A stretch of DNA of 64,000 bases from Alkalilimnicola ehrlichii. GTDB lineage: Bacteria > Pseudomonadota > Gammaproteobacteria > Nitrococcales > AK92. Position numbers and translations under genes: made by a program. The notes below the pieces were generated by a model. The model saw only the letters and a list, made by a program, of their open reading frames with translations. It ran no database searches and was not told the DNA's origin. Shown here piece after piece: positions 8,728 through 18,263 of the stretch. The stretch's first letter is position 1; the number at the start of each line of letters is the position of its first letter. The stretch lies in assembly GCF_003399765.1 (NCBI RefSeq), contig NZ_NFZV01000021.1, forward strand, positions 16,240 to 80,239, given 5' to 3'.

Positions 8728-10924
8728 ATGAAAGTTAATGACTGTCCGTCAGTCAATGTTATGTTATATCGTTCTATTTGTGGCTATGTGTTGGTATTGT
8801 TACTCCTGAGCGCCGGGTCGTCGGCAAGAGGCGAAGCTATCACGTTGGAGAGCTCCGATGCAGGCCGTCGCGACGACTCCGCATACGTACTCGATGCCAT
8901 CACAGTGACGGCCCGCCGGGTTCTTGAGCCGCTGCATCACGTGCCGGCGAGTGTGGCGGTCATCGAGCCGGATGCGGACAAGAACGGCGCTATCGACGCG
9001 GCCACCGAGGCTGCAAGAAAAGCGCCCAATCTGGCACTGAGCGACACCGGGCCCGGCGCCGATTCGGACTGATCCGCGGTATCGGACTCATGGGGCATCC
9101 GGTCAGCCCCTTTGACGGCACGGTCAGCTTTGCCTTGAACGGTCAGCCGCTCTCAGGCGATGCGGGCTTCACCCAGTCTCTCGATATCGAGCGTATCGAA
9201 GTGCTGCGTGGACCGCAGAATATCCTCTTCGGCCGTAGCTCACAGGGTGGAACGATCAATATCGTGCCGAACCTACCCGACTGGCAACGGGAGCGCCGGG
9301 TAGCCGCTCAGCTTGGCAGCGACGGCCAGTACCTGACCGACCTGATCGTTGGCGACGCGATCACGGACGGGGTGGCGGCCCGCGCTGCGGTGCGCTTCGC
9401 CGGGGCAGATGGGTACATGGACAATGTCGGTACCGGAAACGAGCTGGGGCGGAATCGTCTGGGTGCGGCGCGCGGCAGTGTGACATTCGATCTGGGCTAC
9501 TGGACGACACTGACGGCCACGGGCTATGTCGAGCGGGACCGTATGCGCGGGGCAACCTGGGTGCTCCGCGAAGGTCCCCACGAAAGCTGGCTGGACAAAG
9601 ATCCGGACGCGACCCGCCGGCTGCGCATCGGCGGGCTTGAACTCAAGCATGCCTTCCGGGCGTTCGATCTCACCGCGTCGCTGGGTTTTCAGGACATCCG
9701 GCTGGAGCAGTCCACGCCCACCATCGACGCACATATTTATTCCCAGGTGCTGGGAGTGCCGGCGAGCGCGCTCGTGGGCCTGTCCTCGACCAATTGGGCG
9801 GAAACGAAACGCACGAGCGCGCCTGGTCCGGCGAAATCCGGCTGACTGCTCCCGAGGCGTCGGCATGGCGCTGGGCGACGGGCTTGAGTGCCTACACCTC
9901 CGAGGTGGACCGCTACGGCGTGCAGCGCAGCTCCTTGGCCGCCACCGGCAACGGCCTCCATGACGGTAGCCTCGAGCTGACGACGTTTTCCGCATTCGGC
10001 GAAATCGGCATTCCGTTTACTGATCGTTTCACCTTCACACCGGGGCTTCGCATCGGCCGCGACAGGATCCGCTACGCCAACCGCTTCGATTCCCAGGGCG
10101 CTCCGGGCCTGGTGCCCGAGTTCGAGGAGCACGATACCTGGTCCGAAACCTGGATCACCGGCGGCGCGGGGGTCGATTATCGGCTGCTTGAAGACGTGCT
10201 GGTTTACGGCTCGGTCAAGCGCGGTCATTCCTCAGGCGGGTTCTCATCGGTCAATGAAAATGCCGGCTTCGGGGTTCCGCTGCAACCCTACGAGGCCTCC
10301 ACGTCCTGGACCTACGAACTCGGCACCAGAGCCGCGCTCATGGACGGTGCTGTCGCCGTTTCGGCGGCCGCCTTCTTCAATGATGTGCGAAAGGGCCACT
10401 TGCAGTCATACGATCTGCTGACCTACCACAGAGTCGTCGTGCCCATCGACTACGAAACCTACGGCTTCGAGACCGATGCCCGCGCGCAGTTCGCCGATGG
10501 TTGGAGCTTGTTCAGTGGCCTCGGCTACACGCGGGCCGAGCTTAAGAATGTGCCGTCCGACGAGCCGGCCGGCGCCCGCGACGGCAATCGCGTACCGGGC
10601 GTTCCGGAATGGACCGGAACCTTCGGGCTGGAGAACCGTTTTAACCCCCCGGCCTTCGGTGCCGGCGGCCAAATCGTATCCGCCATCGATCTTCAGTATG
10701 TCGGGTCGCGTGCGGCGGATATCCGCAACAGTTTCGATCTGAAGTCCTACACCACGATCAACGCCCGGCTCGGCTGGCAACGGAATGACCTATCGATCTA
10801 CGCCTATGGCCGCAACCTGCGCGACAAGCGGCCGGAAAAGGCGGGCACCGAGGTGGCCGGCGTCCAGGCGTTGTCGCTTGGCCGGGGAAGGACTGTGGGC
10901 GTCGGCCTTACAGCGCAATTCTGA
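8728..10924 (+). CDS. TonB-dependent outer-membrane receptor (frame interrupted twice)
   Basis: Three collinear reading frames make one receptor of about 732 residues if single bases are restored near 9063 and 9794, both in short T-runs. A signal peptide (VLVLLLLSAGSSARG), a TonB-box-like ITVTARR, the plug-domain pattern VLRGPQNILFGRSSQGGTINI, and a beta-barrel ending in a C-terminal Phe (VGLTAQF) are all visible. Such receptors take up siderophores, cobalamin, sugars or peptides using TonB energy; the substrate is unknown. GAGGAGA precedes the ATG at 8728, but an operator-like palindrome sits at codons 4-10, so the in-frame ATG at 8761 could be the true start. Confidence 0.82.
8739..8755. 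promoter_or_regulatory. palindrome, candidate TetR operator O3
   Basis: TGACTGTCCGTCAGTCA differs from O1 only at the two central bases. It overlaps the first codons of the TonB-receptor gene as drawn, or lies 5 bp ahead of the alternative start at 8761. Confidence 0.55.
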
Positions 10925-10946
10925 ACCTGAAAACAAACCGGGCTGA

Positions 10947-11834
10947 ATGATGAAACTTGTCATCGAGAACCTTTCGAAAACCTATCCCAACGGCACACAG
11001 GCGCTAAAGCACATCAACCTGGAGATCGGCAAGGGCATGTTTGGCCTGCTCGGACAGAACGGTGCCGGCAAGTCCACCCTGATACGCACCATCGCCACCT
11101 TGCAGGACCCCGACAGCGGATCCATTCGTTTTGGCGACATCGATGTGCTGAAGCAGCCGAACGAGCTGCGCAAAGTATTGGGCTATCTGCCGCAGGAATT
11201 CGGCGCCCACCCGGCGCTCACGGCGGAGGAGATGCTCGATCAGATCGCTGACCTGAAGGGTATCGCCAACCGGGCCGTGCGCCGGGAAACCGTGGCCTAC
11301 CTACTCGATAAGGTCAATCTGTACGAGGTCCGGAAAAAGCGGCTCGGCGGCTATTCCGGCGGCATGAAGCAGCGCCTTGGGATCGCCCAGGCCCTGCTTG
11401 GCGCCCCCCGGCTGATCGTTGTGGACGAACCGACCGCCGGGCTCGATCCGCTGGAAAGGAACCGGTTCTACAATCTGCTGGCGGAGATCGGCGAACACGT
11501 CACCGTACTGCTGTCCACCCACATCGTGGATGACGTGAGGGCCTTGTGCAGCGAGATGGCCATCATCGGCGACGGCAAACTGCTCGCCAAGGATACGCCG
11601 TCCGCGCTTGAGGATTGGCTCGCCGGGAAGTTGTGGGAGCGTGCCATCGACAAGGACGAGCTCGATCACTATCGTCGGCGCCACCACGTCATCTCGTACC
11701 ATCTGCGCGCCGGGCGGATGTTTATCACGGTCTTCGCCCCGTCGCCGCCGGGCGCTGGTTTCGCACCAAAGACCGCCACCCTGCAGGATGTCTATTTCTG
11801 GATCACCACCCCGCGCGAGGAGGTGGCCGCGTGA
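10947..11834 (+). CDS. ABC transporter ATP-binding protein
   Basis: 295 residues with all nucleotide-binding motifs intact: Walker A GQNGAGKST, Q-loop LPQEF, signature YSGGMKQRLG, Walker B LIVVDEPTAGLD, and the switch His in LLSTHIVDD. About 70 residues after the ATPase core are of the type found in ABC-2/CcmA-like exporters. It starts 22 bp after the receptor stop and overlaps the permease start by the sequence GTGA, so ATPase and permease are coupled. Two adjacent ATGs at 10947 and 10950 are possible starts. Substrate unknown. Confidence 0.9.
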   Translation: MMKLVIENLSKTYPNGTQALKHINLEIGKGMFGLLGQNGAGKSTLIRTIATLQDPDSGSIRFGDIDVLKQPNELRKVLGYLPQEFGAHPALTAEEMLDQIADLKGIANRAVRRETVAYLLDKVNLYEVRKKRLGGYSGGMKQRLGIAQALLGAPRLIVVDEPTAGLDPLERNRFYNLLAEIGEHVTVLLSTHIVDDVRALCSEMAIIGDGKLLAKDTPSALEDWLAGKLWERAIDKDELDHYRRRHHVISYHLRAGRMFITVFAPSPPGAGFAPKTATLQDVYFWITTPREEVAA

Positions 11835-14800
11835 TCACCAGCATCTTCTCGCGCGAAGTCCTCTATCGCCTGCAGCGGCCGCTCACCTGGTTCGTGCTGC
11901 TGTTGATGATCTACCAGGGTATCGTCTATTCCACCGCCACCTACGACCGGATTATCAACGAAGGCGTCTGGCTCAACGCCGCCGCCGTCGCGCACATCAA
12001 CCAGGCCGGCATCGGATTTCTGCTCTTCATCGTGATCGCGATCATCACGGGCTCGGCGCTGCACCGCGATCTGGAGCACAGAACCGCCGCGCTCCTCTAC
12101 ACCTGTCCGGTGAATGAGAAACGCTTCTTCCTGGAGCGGTTCGCGGCCGCATTCGCCATCAACGTGCTCCTCGGCCTGGGCTATATCGCGGGCATGCTCC
12201 TGATGCCGTGGTTGCCCGGGTCATCGGGTGCGCCCGTTGGGCCGGCTCCGCTGGGCCAGATGGCATGGAATTTCGCACTGTTCATGCTGCCGAACCTTTT
12301 CTTGCTAACCGCGCTGAGCTTGGCGCTAGTGGTGATCTTTCGCCAAGTCACGGCCAGTTACATCGGCATGGCGGTGCTGATGGTCCTGCTACTGCTCACC
12401 GAATTCGTGCGCGAGCATACCCCCTACCTCAATCTGGTGCTGTTGCTCGATCCGCTCGGATACGGCATCAGCATGGAGACGGTGATTGCCATGGGAGTGG
12501 CTGAAAAAACACCGCCTATTTCCCGCTGACACCCATTCTGATCTACAACCGCCTGCTATGGCTGTCCGTATCCTGCGCCTGTTTCCTGCTGGCTTGGCGT
12601 TACTTCAGCTTCAAGCGCTTCATTGCCGCCGATGCGGGCGGCGGGAGCCGGGTTACCGACCAGGCCGGCGATCGAAGCGAACCTGCCCGCCCTTCTGCGG
12701 TGGTGCTCAACTTCTCCGCCGGCACGCTGTTGGGGCGACTGCTGCGCCTGGCCTGGCGCGACTTCGCCACGGTCACGCGGCCGGTCGGCTTCCGGGTCGT
12801 GGTTGCCGTGCTAGCCGTCCTGGCGCTCTTCTATCACGTGCTCTGGCAGGAAATCGACTTCCTCGGAATGGCCAAGCTGCCGCTCACCTATGAGATGGCG
12901 ATCGCGCGGGAGCCCATGAGCGTATACCTCTTCGTGCTGTTCGCGATCTGGACGATCGAAACCCTGTTCAAGGACCGCACGGTACGCATCTGGGAAGTCA
13001 CCGAGAGCCTGCCGGTTCCCACCTGGGTCCTCTTCCTGTCGCGATTCATCGCGATGGCGGCCGTCAGCCTGGTTTTCGTCGGCGTGCTGCTCGCGGTCGG
13101 CCTGCTGGTCCAGCTCGGGCGCGGCTTCACCGATATCGACTGGGCGCTCTACCTGCACGACCTGCTGCTCTACCGCCTGGGGTGGCTAACCTACCTGCAC
13201 GTCATCGCGCTGGCCCTGTTCGTGGGAGCCGTGTTGAACAACCGCTACCTGGCACATGCCGTCACGATAGGCATCCTGCTGTTCGTCTTCATCGCACTGA
13301 TCTCCGGCATGATCGAGGAGTACCGCTACCTGTACGCCTACGTGCCGGGCGTCGAAGAATACTCCGAGATGAATGGCTACGGCATATTCGCGGTGTCGGG
13401 CTTCTGGTACGGGCTCATGTGGTCCTTCCTGGCGGCTGCGCTGATCCTGCTGGCGTTCGGGCTGTGGAACCGGGGTGCGCCCGGCCACTGGTCGCGAGGC
13501 TCCGCCTGCTGCCGGGCCGATTATCTTATGTCGGTATTGCCGGCGTGGTCGCAGCGTTCGCGGCCTTTGGCTATGCCTGGTCCCACGTCCATCACAACGT
13601 CTATGAGCTCGCGGACTACAAATCATCCTCCCAAAAGGACGACGAAGCGGCCGCCTACGAAACCGCCTACCAATGGGTGCGATCGATACCGCAACCAGTC
13701 GCCACGCATATCGACCTTCGCCTGGATCTTTACCCGGACGAGCGGCGGGTCGACATGGCCGTGGAGCTGCTGCTCGAAAATGACAGCGACGCCCCCGTCG
13801 AGACCTTGCATTTTGAATATCCCGAGTTCGCCAGCCTGGAGATCCTGGAAGCGCGGCGGGACGGGGCAGGGGGCCAGGTCGCCTTGACTCCCGTCTCCCG
13901 CGACGCGCGTTTCCGGCACGCGGTGTACCGGTTATCAACGCCGCTGCCGCCCGGAGAGCGGCTCCGCCTGCGCGCGCGCGGCCGGCTACAGTATCTGGGC
14001 TTCACGCAGGACGAGGAAGACCCGCAGGCCAAGATCACCTTCAACGGCAGCTTCCTGGGTACAGAGCTGCTGCCCCGACTCGGCTACGACAACGGCCGGG
14101 AACTGGTCGAAAACCGAGAGCGGATCGCGCGAGGACTGCCCAGGCTTGCGTCCCGCAAAGCGCCGCAGGACGATCCCGTCCATCGCCGGCGTTCGGTCTT
14201 CTCCGGGCTTTCGCCGCGGGCAACGGCCGACATCACCGTGAGCACGCCGGCATCCCAGACTGCATTCGGACCCGGTGCGCTCATCGCGCGTCGGGTCCAA
14301 GGAGACCGCGCCATCTCCAGCTTCAGGCTTACCGAGGCGGCGCCGCTCAACTGGCATATTGGCAGTGCCGCCTATGAGGTGGCGGCGTTCAGCATCGGCC
14401 GGCCGGAACGCCCCGTGGCGCTGGAGGTTCTTCATCACCCCGGCCATGCCTGGAACCTCGATCACATCCGTGCCGCCGCCGATGCGGCGCTCGCCCATAT
14501 CGAAAGCGAACTGGGCCCCTATCCCTACCAGCAACTGCGCATCGCGCAGATTCCGTTCTACGCCGAGACCAGCCACGCCTATCCGAACGTGATCGCGATT
14601 CCGGAGAACCACGGCTGGTTTGCCGCCGTCCGCGAGCCCGCCGGCGCAGCCTACGTGTACTACATCGTCGCACGGGCGTTGGCCGCACAAGTGCTGGCCC
14701 ATCATCTGGACATCGCCGATGTGCAGGGTGCGGGACTGTTCACCCGCACGCTTCCCGAACACTACGCACTGGAACTGGTGCGCAAGCGCTTCGGCGATGC

Positions 14801-15137
14801 CGTGCATGCCGACGCGCTCACCGCAAAGGCGGACGACTACCGGCGCGGCCGGGGGCGCGAACCCAATACCGAACCCGCGCTGCTGTACAGCGACGGGGCG
14901 GACTACGTGGAGGCGGACAAGGGGCCCATCGTGTTCGCATATCTGGATGAACGTGCGGGGCAGGGGGCTCTCGGCCGCGCGCTGGCGAGCTTCGTCGCGC
15001 GCTTTGCGGGTACTGGTGTCCTGATTGACAGCACCGATCTGCTGGAACACCTGGAACGGGAACTGCCCGCCGATCTGCGCCAGGAGATGAGGGAACAGTT
15101 TCTCCGCACCGACCATGCGGGATTACCGGGCTTCTGA
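11831..15137 (+). CDS. ABC-2 type permease fused to an inactive M1-peptidase-like domain (frame interrupted twice)
   Basis: Restoring one base near 12504 (A-run) and one near 13496 gives a single protein of about 1,100 residues starting at the overlapping GTG. The N-terminal ~560 residues hold two blocks of membrane segments, each opening with a short amphipathic stretch as in ABC-2 permeases (FSREVLYRLQRPLTWFVLLL; LLRLAWRDFATV). The C-terminal ~530 residues resemble gluzincin M1 aminopeptidases, an architecture known as ABC permease/M1 aminopeptidase. At the position of the zinc motif HELAHQ the sequence reads RALAAQ, and the usual Glu of TETLAQY is Arg (TRTLPEHY). The domain should therefore be catalytically dead and perhaps binds peptide. 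Confidence 0.8.
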
Positions 15138-15155
15138 GAATCCGGCGCAGAAAAT

Positions 15156-15402
15156 GCGAGCGACATCACCTACGAACGTACTCGCGGCGGTTGGCTGTAT
15201 CTGACCGCCGTGATGGAGTGCTTCTTTCTAACCCTAACTACGCAAACCACGAAAAGCCGTACGCGATGTTGCCGACTACATTGTAGGGTCCTACAACAGC
15301 GTGCGTCTGCACTCAAAACTGGGCTACCTGCCGCCTGAAGCGTACGAGCGGGCAACCTGTCCGAAATTAGCTGACCATTACAACGGGTGCGTGTCCCTTT
15401 AA
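15156..15402 (+). pseudogene. IS3-family transposase (OrfB) remnant
   Basis: Two pieces of a DDE integrase core survive. DITYERTRGGWLYLTAVM carries the first catalytic Asp region; YNSVRLHSKLGYLPPEAYER is the C-terminal signature that follows the last catalytic Glu. They are in different frames and the stretch between them is deleted. The sequence tgtccgaaattagctgaccattaca just before copy B looks like an IS3-type right end, so the right edge of the inserted cassette is near 15382. No intact left IS end was seen. Confidence 0.75.
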
Positions 15403-15706
15403 ATTCGCACTTTGCTGAAATTCCTGCTTGTTCGCTTGCTGCATAGTTGCCATATCGAATGGGGAGCGAATGGGTCTGGCGGAGTGCGGCGGAGGGAGGA
15501 ACTCTCCTTCCTCCGCCGCACTCCGCAAGGGGTACCTAACTTCCTGCCTTACGGTCGAATAGCCATACCCGAGCTTGCCGCTAGGCGGTTCGGCCACGGC
15601 ATTTCGCGTTTATATGCTCGGCCATCGCCTCGGGCCGATTGCCGTAGATATAGGCGAACGGTGCCGCAAGTACTTTACCGGATCGCCTGGATTTTCCTGT
15701 TGTTGA
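15385..15706. repeat. direct repeat copy B: truncated mutS 5' end and leader
   Basis: Second copy of 7224-7566. It holds about 23 mutS codons (ATGGCAACTATGCAGCAAGC start on the minus strand), cut by the IS3 remnant, then the hairpin and leader, ending about 50 bp before pncC. It cannot make MutS but probably carries the native pncC promoter region. Confidence 0.88.
15479..15526. promoter_or_regulatory. hairpin in repeat copy B with a different stem sequence
   Basis: Arms 15479-15500 and 15505-15526 pair over 22 bp with one G-T wobble and a 4-base loop. Compared with the copy A hairpin, at least four stem positions differ on the left arm, and each difference is matched on the right arm, so pairing is kept while sequence changes. 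Confidence 0.8.
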
Positions 15707-15755
15707 TAAGAATCGTCTACTCTGGGTTGTTTCGGGTGCGACAGAGAGAAGAGAC

Positions 15756-16283
15756 ATGCCGAATAACGTCGATGCGACCCTAGAAGAATTGGCTCAAGCT
15801 GTTGGCGGCGAACTTAAACGCCGCGGTTGGCGGCTGACGGCTGCCGAGTCGTGTACCGGCGGTTGGATTGCAAAGCTGGTTACCGATGTCCCCGGCAGCT
15901 CCGAATGGTTTGGGTATGGCTACGTGACCTACAGCAACGAGGCGAAGCAGGCACTATTAGGCGTGCAAGCGGAGACGCTGGCAGTACAGGGTGCCGTTAG
16001 CGATAGCGTGGTGAGGGAAATGGCATTGGGCGCCCTTCGTAACAGCGGTGCCGATATCAGCGTCGCCGTCAGCGGTGTCGCAGGTCCAGGAGGCGGGAGC
16101 GAGCATAAACCCGTCGGTACTGTGTGGTTTGCATGGGCTTGGGGTGGGCAGGAAGTGGTAGCGCGGCGTCTGTTTGAGGGTGACCGTAAGGCGGTGCGTC
16201 AACAAGCTGCGGAATGTGCTTTGCGGGGCATTCTGCAGGCCTTGTCCGGCGAGGGCCCGGCAATGAATGCCGACCTGCTCTAG
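15756..16283 (+). CDS. pncC: nicotinamide-nucleotide amidohydrolase PncC (CinA C-terminal type)
   Basis: 175 residues, the single-domain form of CinA. Family motifs are present: ESCTGGWIAKLVTDVPGSS near the N terminus, FGYGYVTYSNEAKQALLGV, and AVSGVAGPGGG in the middle. The enzyme deamidates nicotinamide mononucleotide to nicotinate mononucleotide for NAD recycling. An AGAGAAGAGAC stretch precedes the ATG. It lies upstream of thpR and recA, the classic pncC-recA neighbourhood; the ancestral neighbour on the other side would be mutS. Confidence 0.93.
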   Translation: MPNNVDATLEELAQAVGGELKRRGWRLTAAESCTGGWIAKLVTDVPGSSEWFGYGYVTYSNEAKQALLGVQAETLAVQGAVSDSVVREMALGALRNSGADISVAVSGVAGPGGGSEHKPVGTVWFAWAWGGQEVVARRLFEGDRKAVRQQAAECALRGILQALSGEGPAMNADLL

Positions 16284-16393
16284 CGTAAGGCGGACGACGG
16301 CTGGCCGTTTTTGGTGCAGCGGATGTCTGCGAAGGTGGGAGGGCTATTCAGGGCCGGGGTAAGCAAGGAACCATGGTCAATGGAGAGTACTTC

Positions 16394-16951
16394 ATGGAGG
16401 AAGACAAGGTCGAAGAAAAGTGGCGGTTGTTTTTCGCACTCTGGCCGGACGAGCGAGCTCAAGAGCGAGCGGCTCTAGAGGCACAGTCTGTGGGCGGACG
16501 TCGAGTCCAACCGCAGAACTTACACGTAACGTTGTTATTTCTCGGCGGTGTCGACGCGGAGCGAGTCACAGAAATCGAAGCGCAGATGGCCGCGGTGGAA
16601 ACCGACAGCTTCGATATCTGTCTGAGCAGACGTGAAGTAACGCGACGCGGCATTGCTTGGTTGGCGGTGCGAGAAATTCCCGCCCCCCTGCGAGAGCTAT
16701 ACCGGCAGGTGGTGGCAGGTTGCGAGGCGCTGGGGATAGAGCTCGAGCAGCGGCCGTTTCGGCCGCACCTGACGTTAGCGCGAAGAGCGCGGCCGCATAG
16801 GCCGGTGATGATCGAGCCGATCGAATGGCGCGTACGCCGGTTTAGTCTGGTGCGCTCGCAGTCGGACCCCAGCGGCGTGCAGTACCACACGCTACGGGAG
16901 TGGCCGCTGCGAGAAGCCGTGGGAGACTCGCTGGCCGCTGTGCGTAGTTGA
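16394..16951 (+). CDS. thpR: RNA 2',3'-cyclic phosphodiesterase ThpR (LigT family)
   Basis: 185 residues with the two HxTx motifs of the 2H phosphoesterase superfamily, HVTLLFLGG near residue 45 and HLTLARR near residue 135. It hydrolyses RNA 2',3'-cyclic phosphates to 2'-phosphates and can ligate tRNA halves in vitro. I use the ATG at 16394 because GGAGAG lies 6 bases ahead; an in-frame ATG at 16373 preceded by AAGGA would add 7 residues. It sits between pncC and recA in the same orientation. Confidence 0.9.
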   Translation: MEEDKVEEKWRLFFALWPDERAQERAALEAQSVGGRRVQPQNLHVTLLFLGGVDAERVTEIEAQMAAVETDSFDICLSRREVTRRGIAWLAVREIPAPLRELYRQVVAGCEALGIELEQRPFRPHLTLARRARPHRPVMIEPIEWRVRRFSLVRSQSDPSGVQYHTLREWPLREAVGDSLAAVRS

Positions 16952-17226
16952 ATGTGTGCTAGAAAGTGGCGCGTCGTGTTCGCGGATTGAACTCATTCTC
17001 TGTTCGAGCGGTTACTCGTCTATCTATTTGCGGGCATGGTCGTTCGCGGCCGTGCGCATGAACTCCCGGAAGGCACGGGAGGCTACTCTGCCCCCGCAAC
17101 TGGATAGGCGATCGGCCGCTAGCAGCGCTTTTCGTGCTGCGAGGAATGAGCAGGGGTAGGAGAGTTCCTACGAATGTGGGATAATATCGCGCTTGTTTTA
17201 ATTGGGCGATTTAGCCGGAGAGCGGA
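16952..17226 (+). promoter_or_regulatory. recA upstream region, weak promoter call
   Basis: 275 bp without a credible gene. A GATAAT at 17180-17185 could be the -10 element of a recA promoter. I looked for the gammaproteobacterial LexA box CTG-N10-CAG and found only off-spacing matches, so SOS control is not shown by the sequence. GGAGAG lies just before the recA ATG. Confidence 0.4.
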
Positions 17227-18261
17227 ATGGACGAGAATCGCAAAAAGGCCCTGGGCGTAGCGCTCGGACAGATTGAAAAGCAGTTCGGCAAAGGGGCCGT
17301 GATGCGCATGGGCGATGCCCGTGCGGTGCGAGATGTGGCAGTAATTCCAACCGGTTCGCTGACACTGGATCTGGCACTAGGCATCGGAGGCTTGCCGCGC
17401 GGTCGTGTGGTGGAAATCTATGGGCCGGAGTCTTCCGGGAAAACCACCCTAACGCTGCAAGTTGTCGCTGAAGCTCAGAAAATGGGCGGCACGGCGGCGT
17501 TTGTCGATGCCGAGCACGCGCTGGACCCGGATTATGCGGAAAAACTGGGCGTTAACGTCGATGAGTTATTGGTATCGCAGCCCGATACCGGCGAGCAGGC
17601 GCTGGAAATCGCCGATATGCTGGTGCGCTCTGGGGCTGTCGATGTCGTTATTGTCGACTCCGTGGCGGCATTGACGCCGAAAGCGGAGATCGAAGGCGAA
17701 ATGGGCGACTCTCATGTCGGCTTGCAGGCACGGCTGATGTCGCAGGCGCTGCGTAAGCTCACCGCCAATATTAAACGCTCCAACACGCTGGTTATTTTCA
17801 TTAACCAGATTCGTATGAAAATCGGCGTGATGTTCGGTAGCCCGGAAACCACGACGGGCGGCAACGCGCTTAAGTTTTACTCCTCGGTTCGACTCGATAT
17901 TCGTCGCCTCGGCGCCTTGAAGAAAGGCGACGAAGTAATCGGCAACGAAACGCGCGTAAAAGTCGTCAAGAACAAAATGGCGCCGCCGTTTAAGCAAGCC
18001 GAGTTTGAGATTCTCTATGGCGAGGGGATTTCCCACGAAGGCGAGCTGATCGACCTTGGCGTCAAAGAAGGGTTCGTCGATAAAGCCGGTGCCTGGTATA
18101 GCTACAATGGCGATCGGATCGGCCAAGGCAAGGATAACGTCCGCAATTTCCTGAAGGACAACCCGCAAATTGCCGAGCAGATCGAGCGGCAGTTGCGTGA
18201 GCGTCTGCTTGGCAAACCAGCGCCGGATGCCGAGGAAAAGGAATCTGAAGCGGAAGCTTAA
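17227..18261 (+). CDS. recA: recombinase RecA
   Basis: 344 residues, full length. Walker [10 protein letters not shown], Walker [11 protein letters not shown] and loop L2 ([22 protein letters not shown], shown here only in part as [11 protein letters not shown]) are canonical, with a short acidic C-terminal tail. RecA forms filaments on single-stranded DNA, drives strand exchange and triggers LexA cleavage. It is followed after 2 bp by recX, then alaS, the standard order. Confidence 0.98.
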   Translation: MDENRKKALGVALGQIEKQFGKGAVMRMGDARAVRDVAVIPTGSLTLDLALGIGGLPRGRVVEIYGPESSGKTTLTLQVVAEAQKMGGTAAFVDAEHALDPDYAEKLGVNVDELLVSQPDTGEQALEIADMLVRSGAVDVVIVDSVAALTPKAEIEGEMGDSHVGLQARLMSQALRKLTANIKRSNTLVIFINQIRMKIGVMFGSPETTTGGNALKFYSSVRLDIRRLGALKKGDEVIGNETRVKVVKNKMAPPFKQAEFEILYGEGISHEGELIDLGVKEGFVDKAGAWYSYNGDRIGQGKDNVRNFLKDNPQIAEQIERQLRERLLGKPAPDAEEKESEAEA

Positions 18262-18263
18262 CC

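Noticed and set aside
9273..9995. 240-codon minus-strand open frame opposite the TonB receptor
   Set aside because: Shadow of the receptor barrel sequence; no coding features of its own.
13186..13938. 250-codon minus-strand open frame opposite the permease
   Set aside because: Arg/Gly/Pro-rich, no family motif, and it spans a frame break of the real gene.
13986..15116. 376-codon open frame on the minus strand opposite the permease C-terminal domain
   Set aside because: The plus strand has recognisable protein similarity across the same stretch; long antisense frames are expected at this high G+C content.
16956..17159. 67-codon frame between thpR and recA
   Set aside because: No recognisable motif; region is better explained as recA promoter DNA.
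16952..17226. Possible LexA box before recA
   Set aside because: The best candidates have the wrong spacing between CTG and CAG; not supportable.
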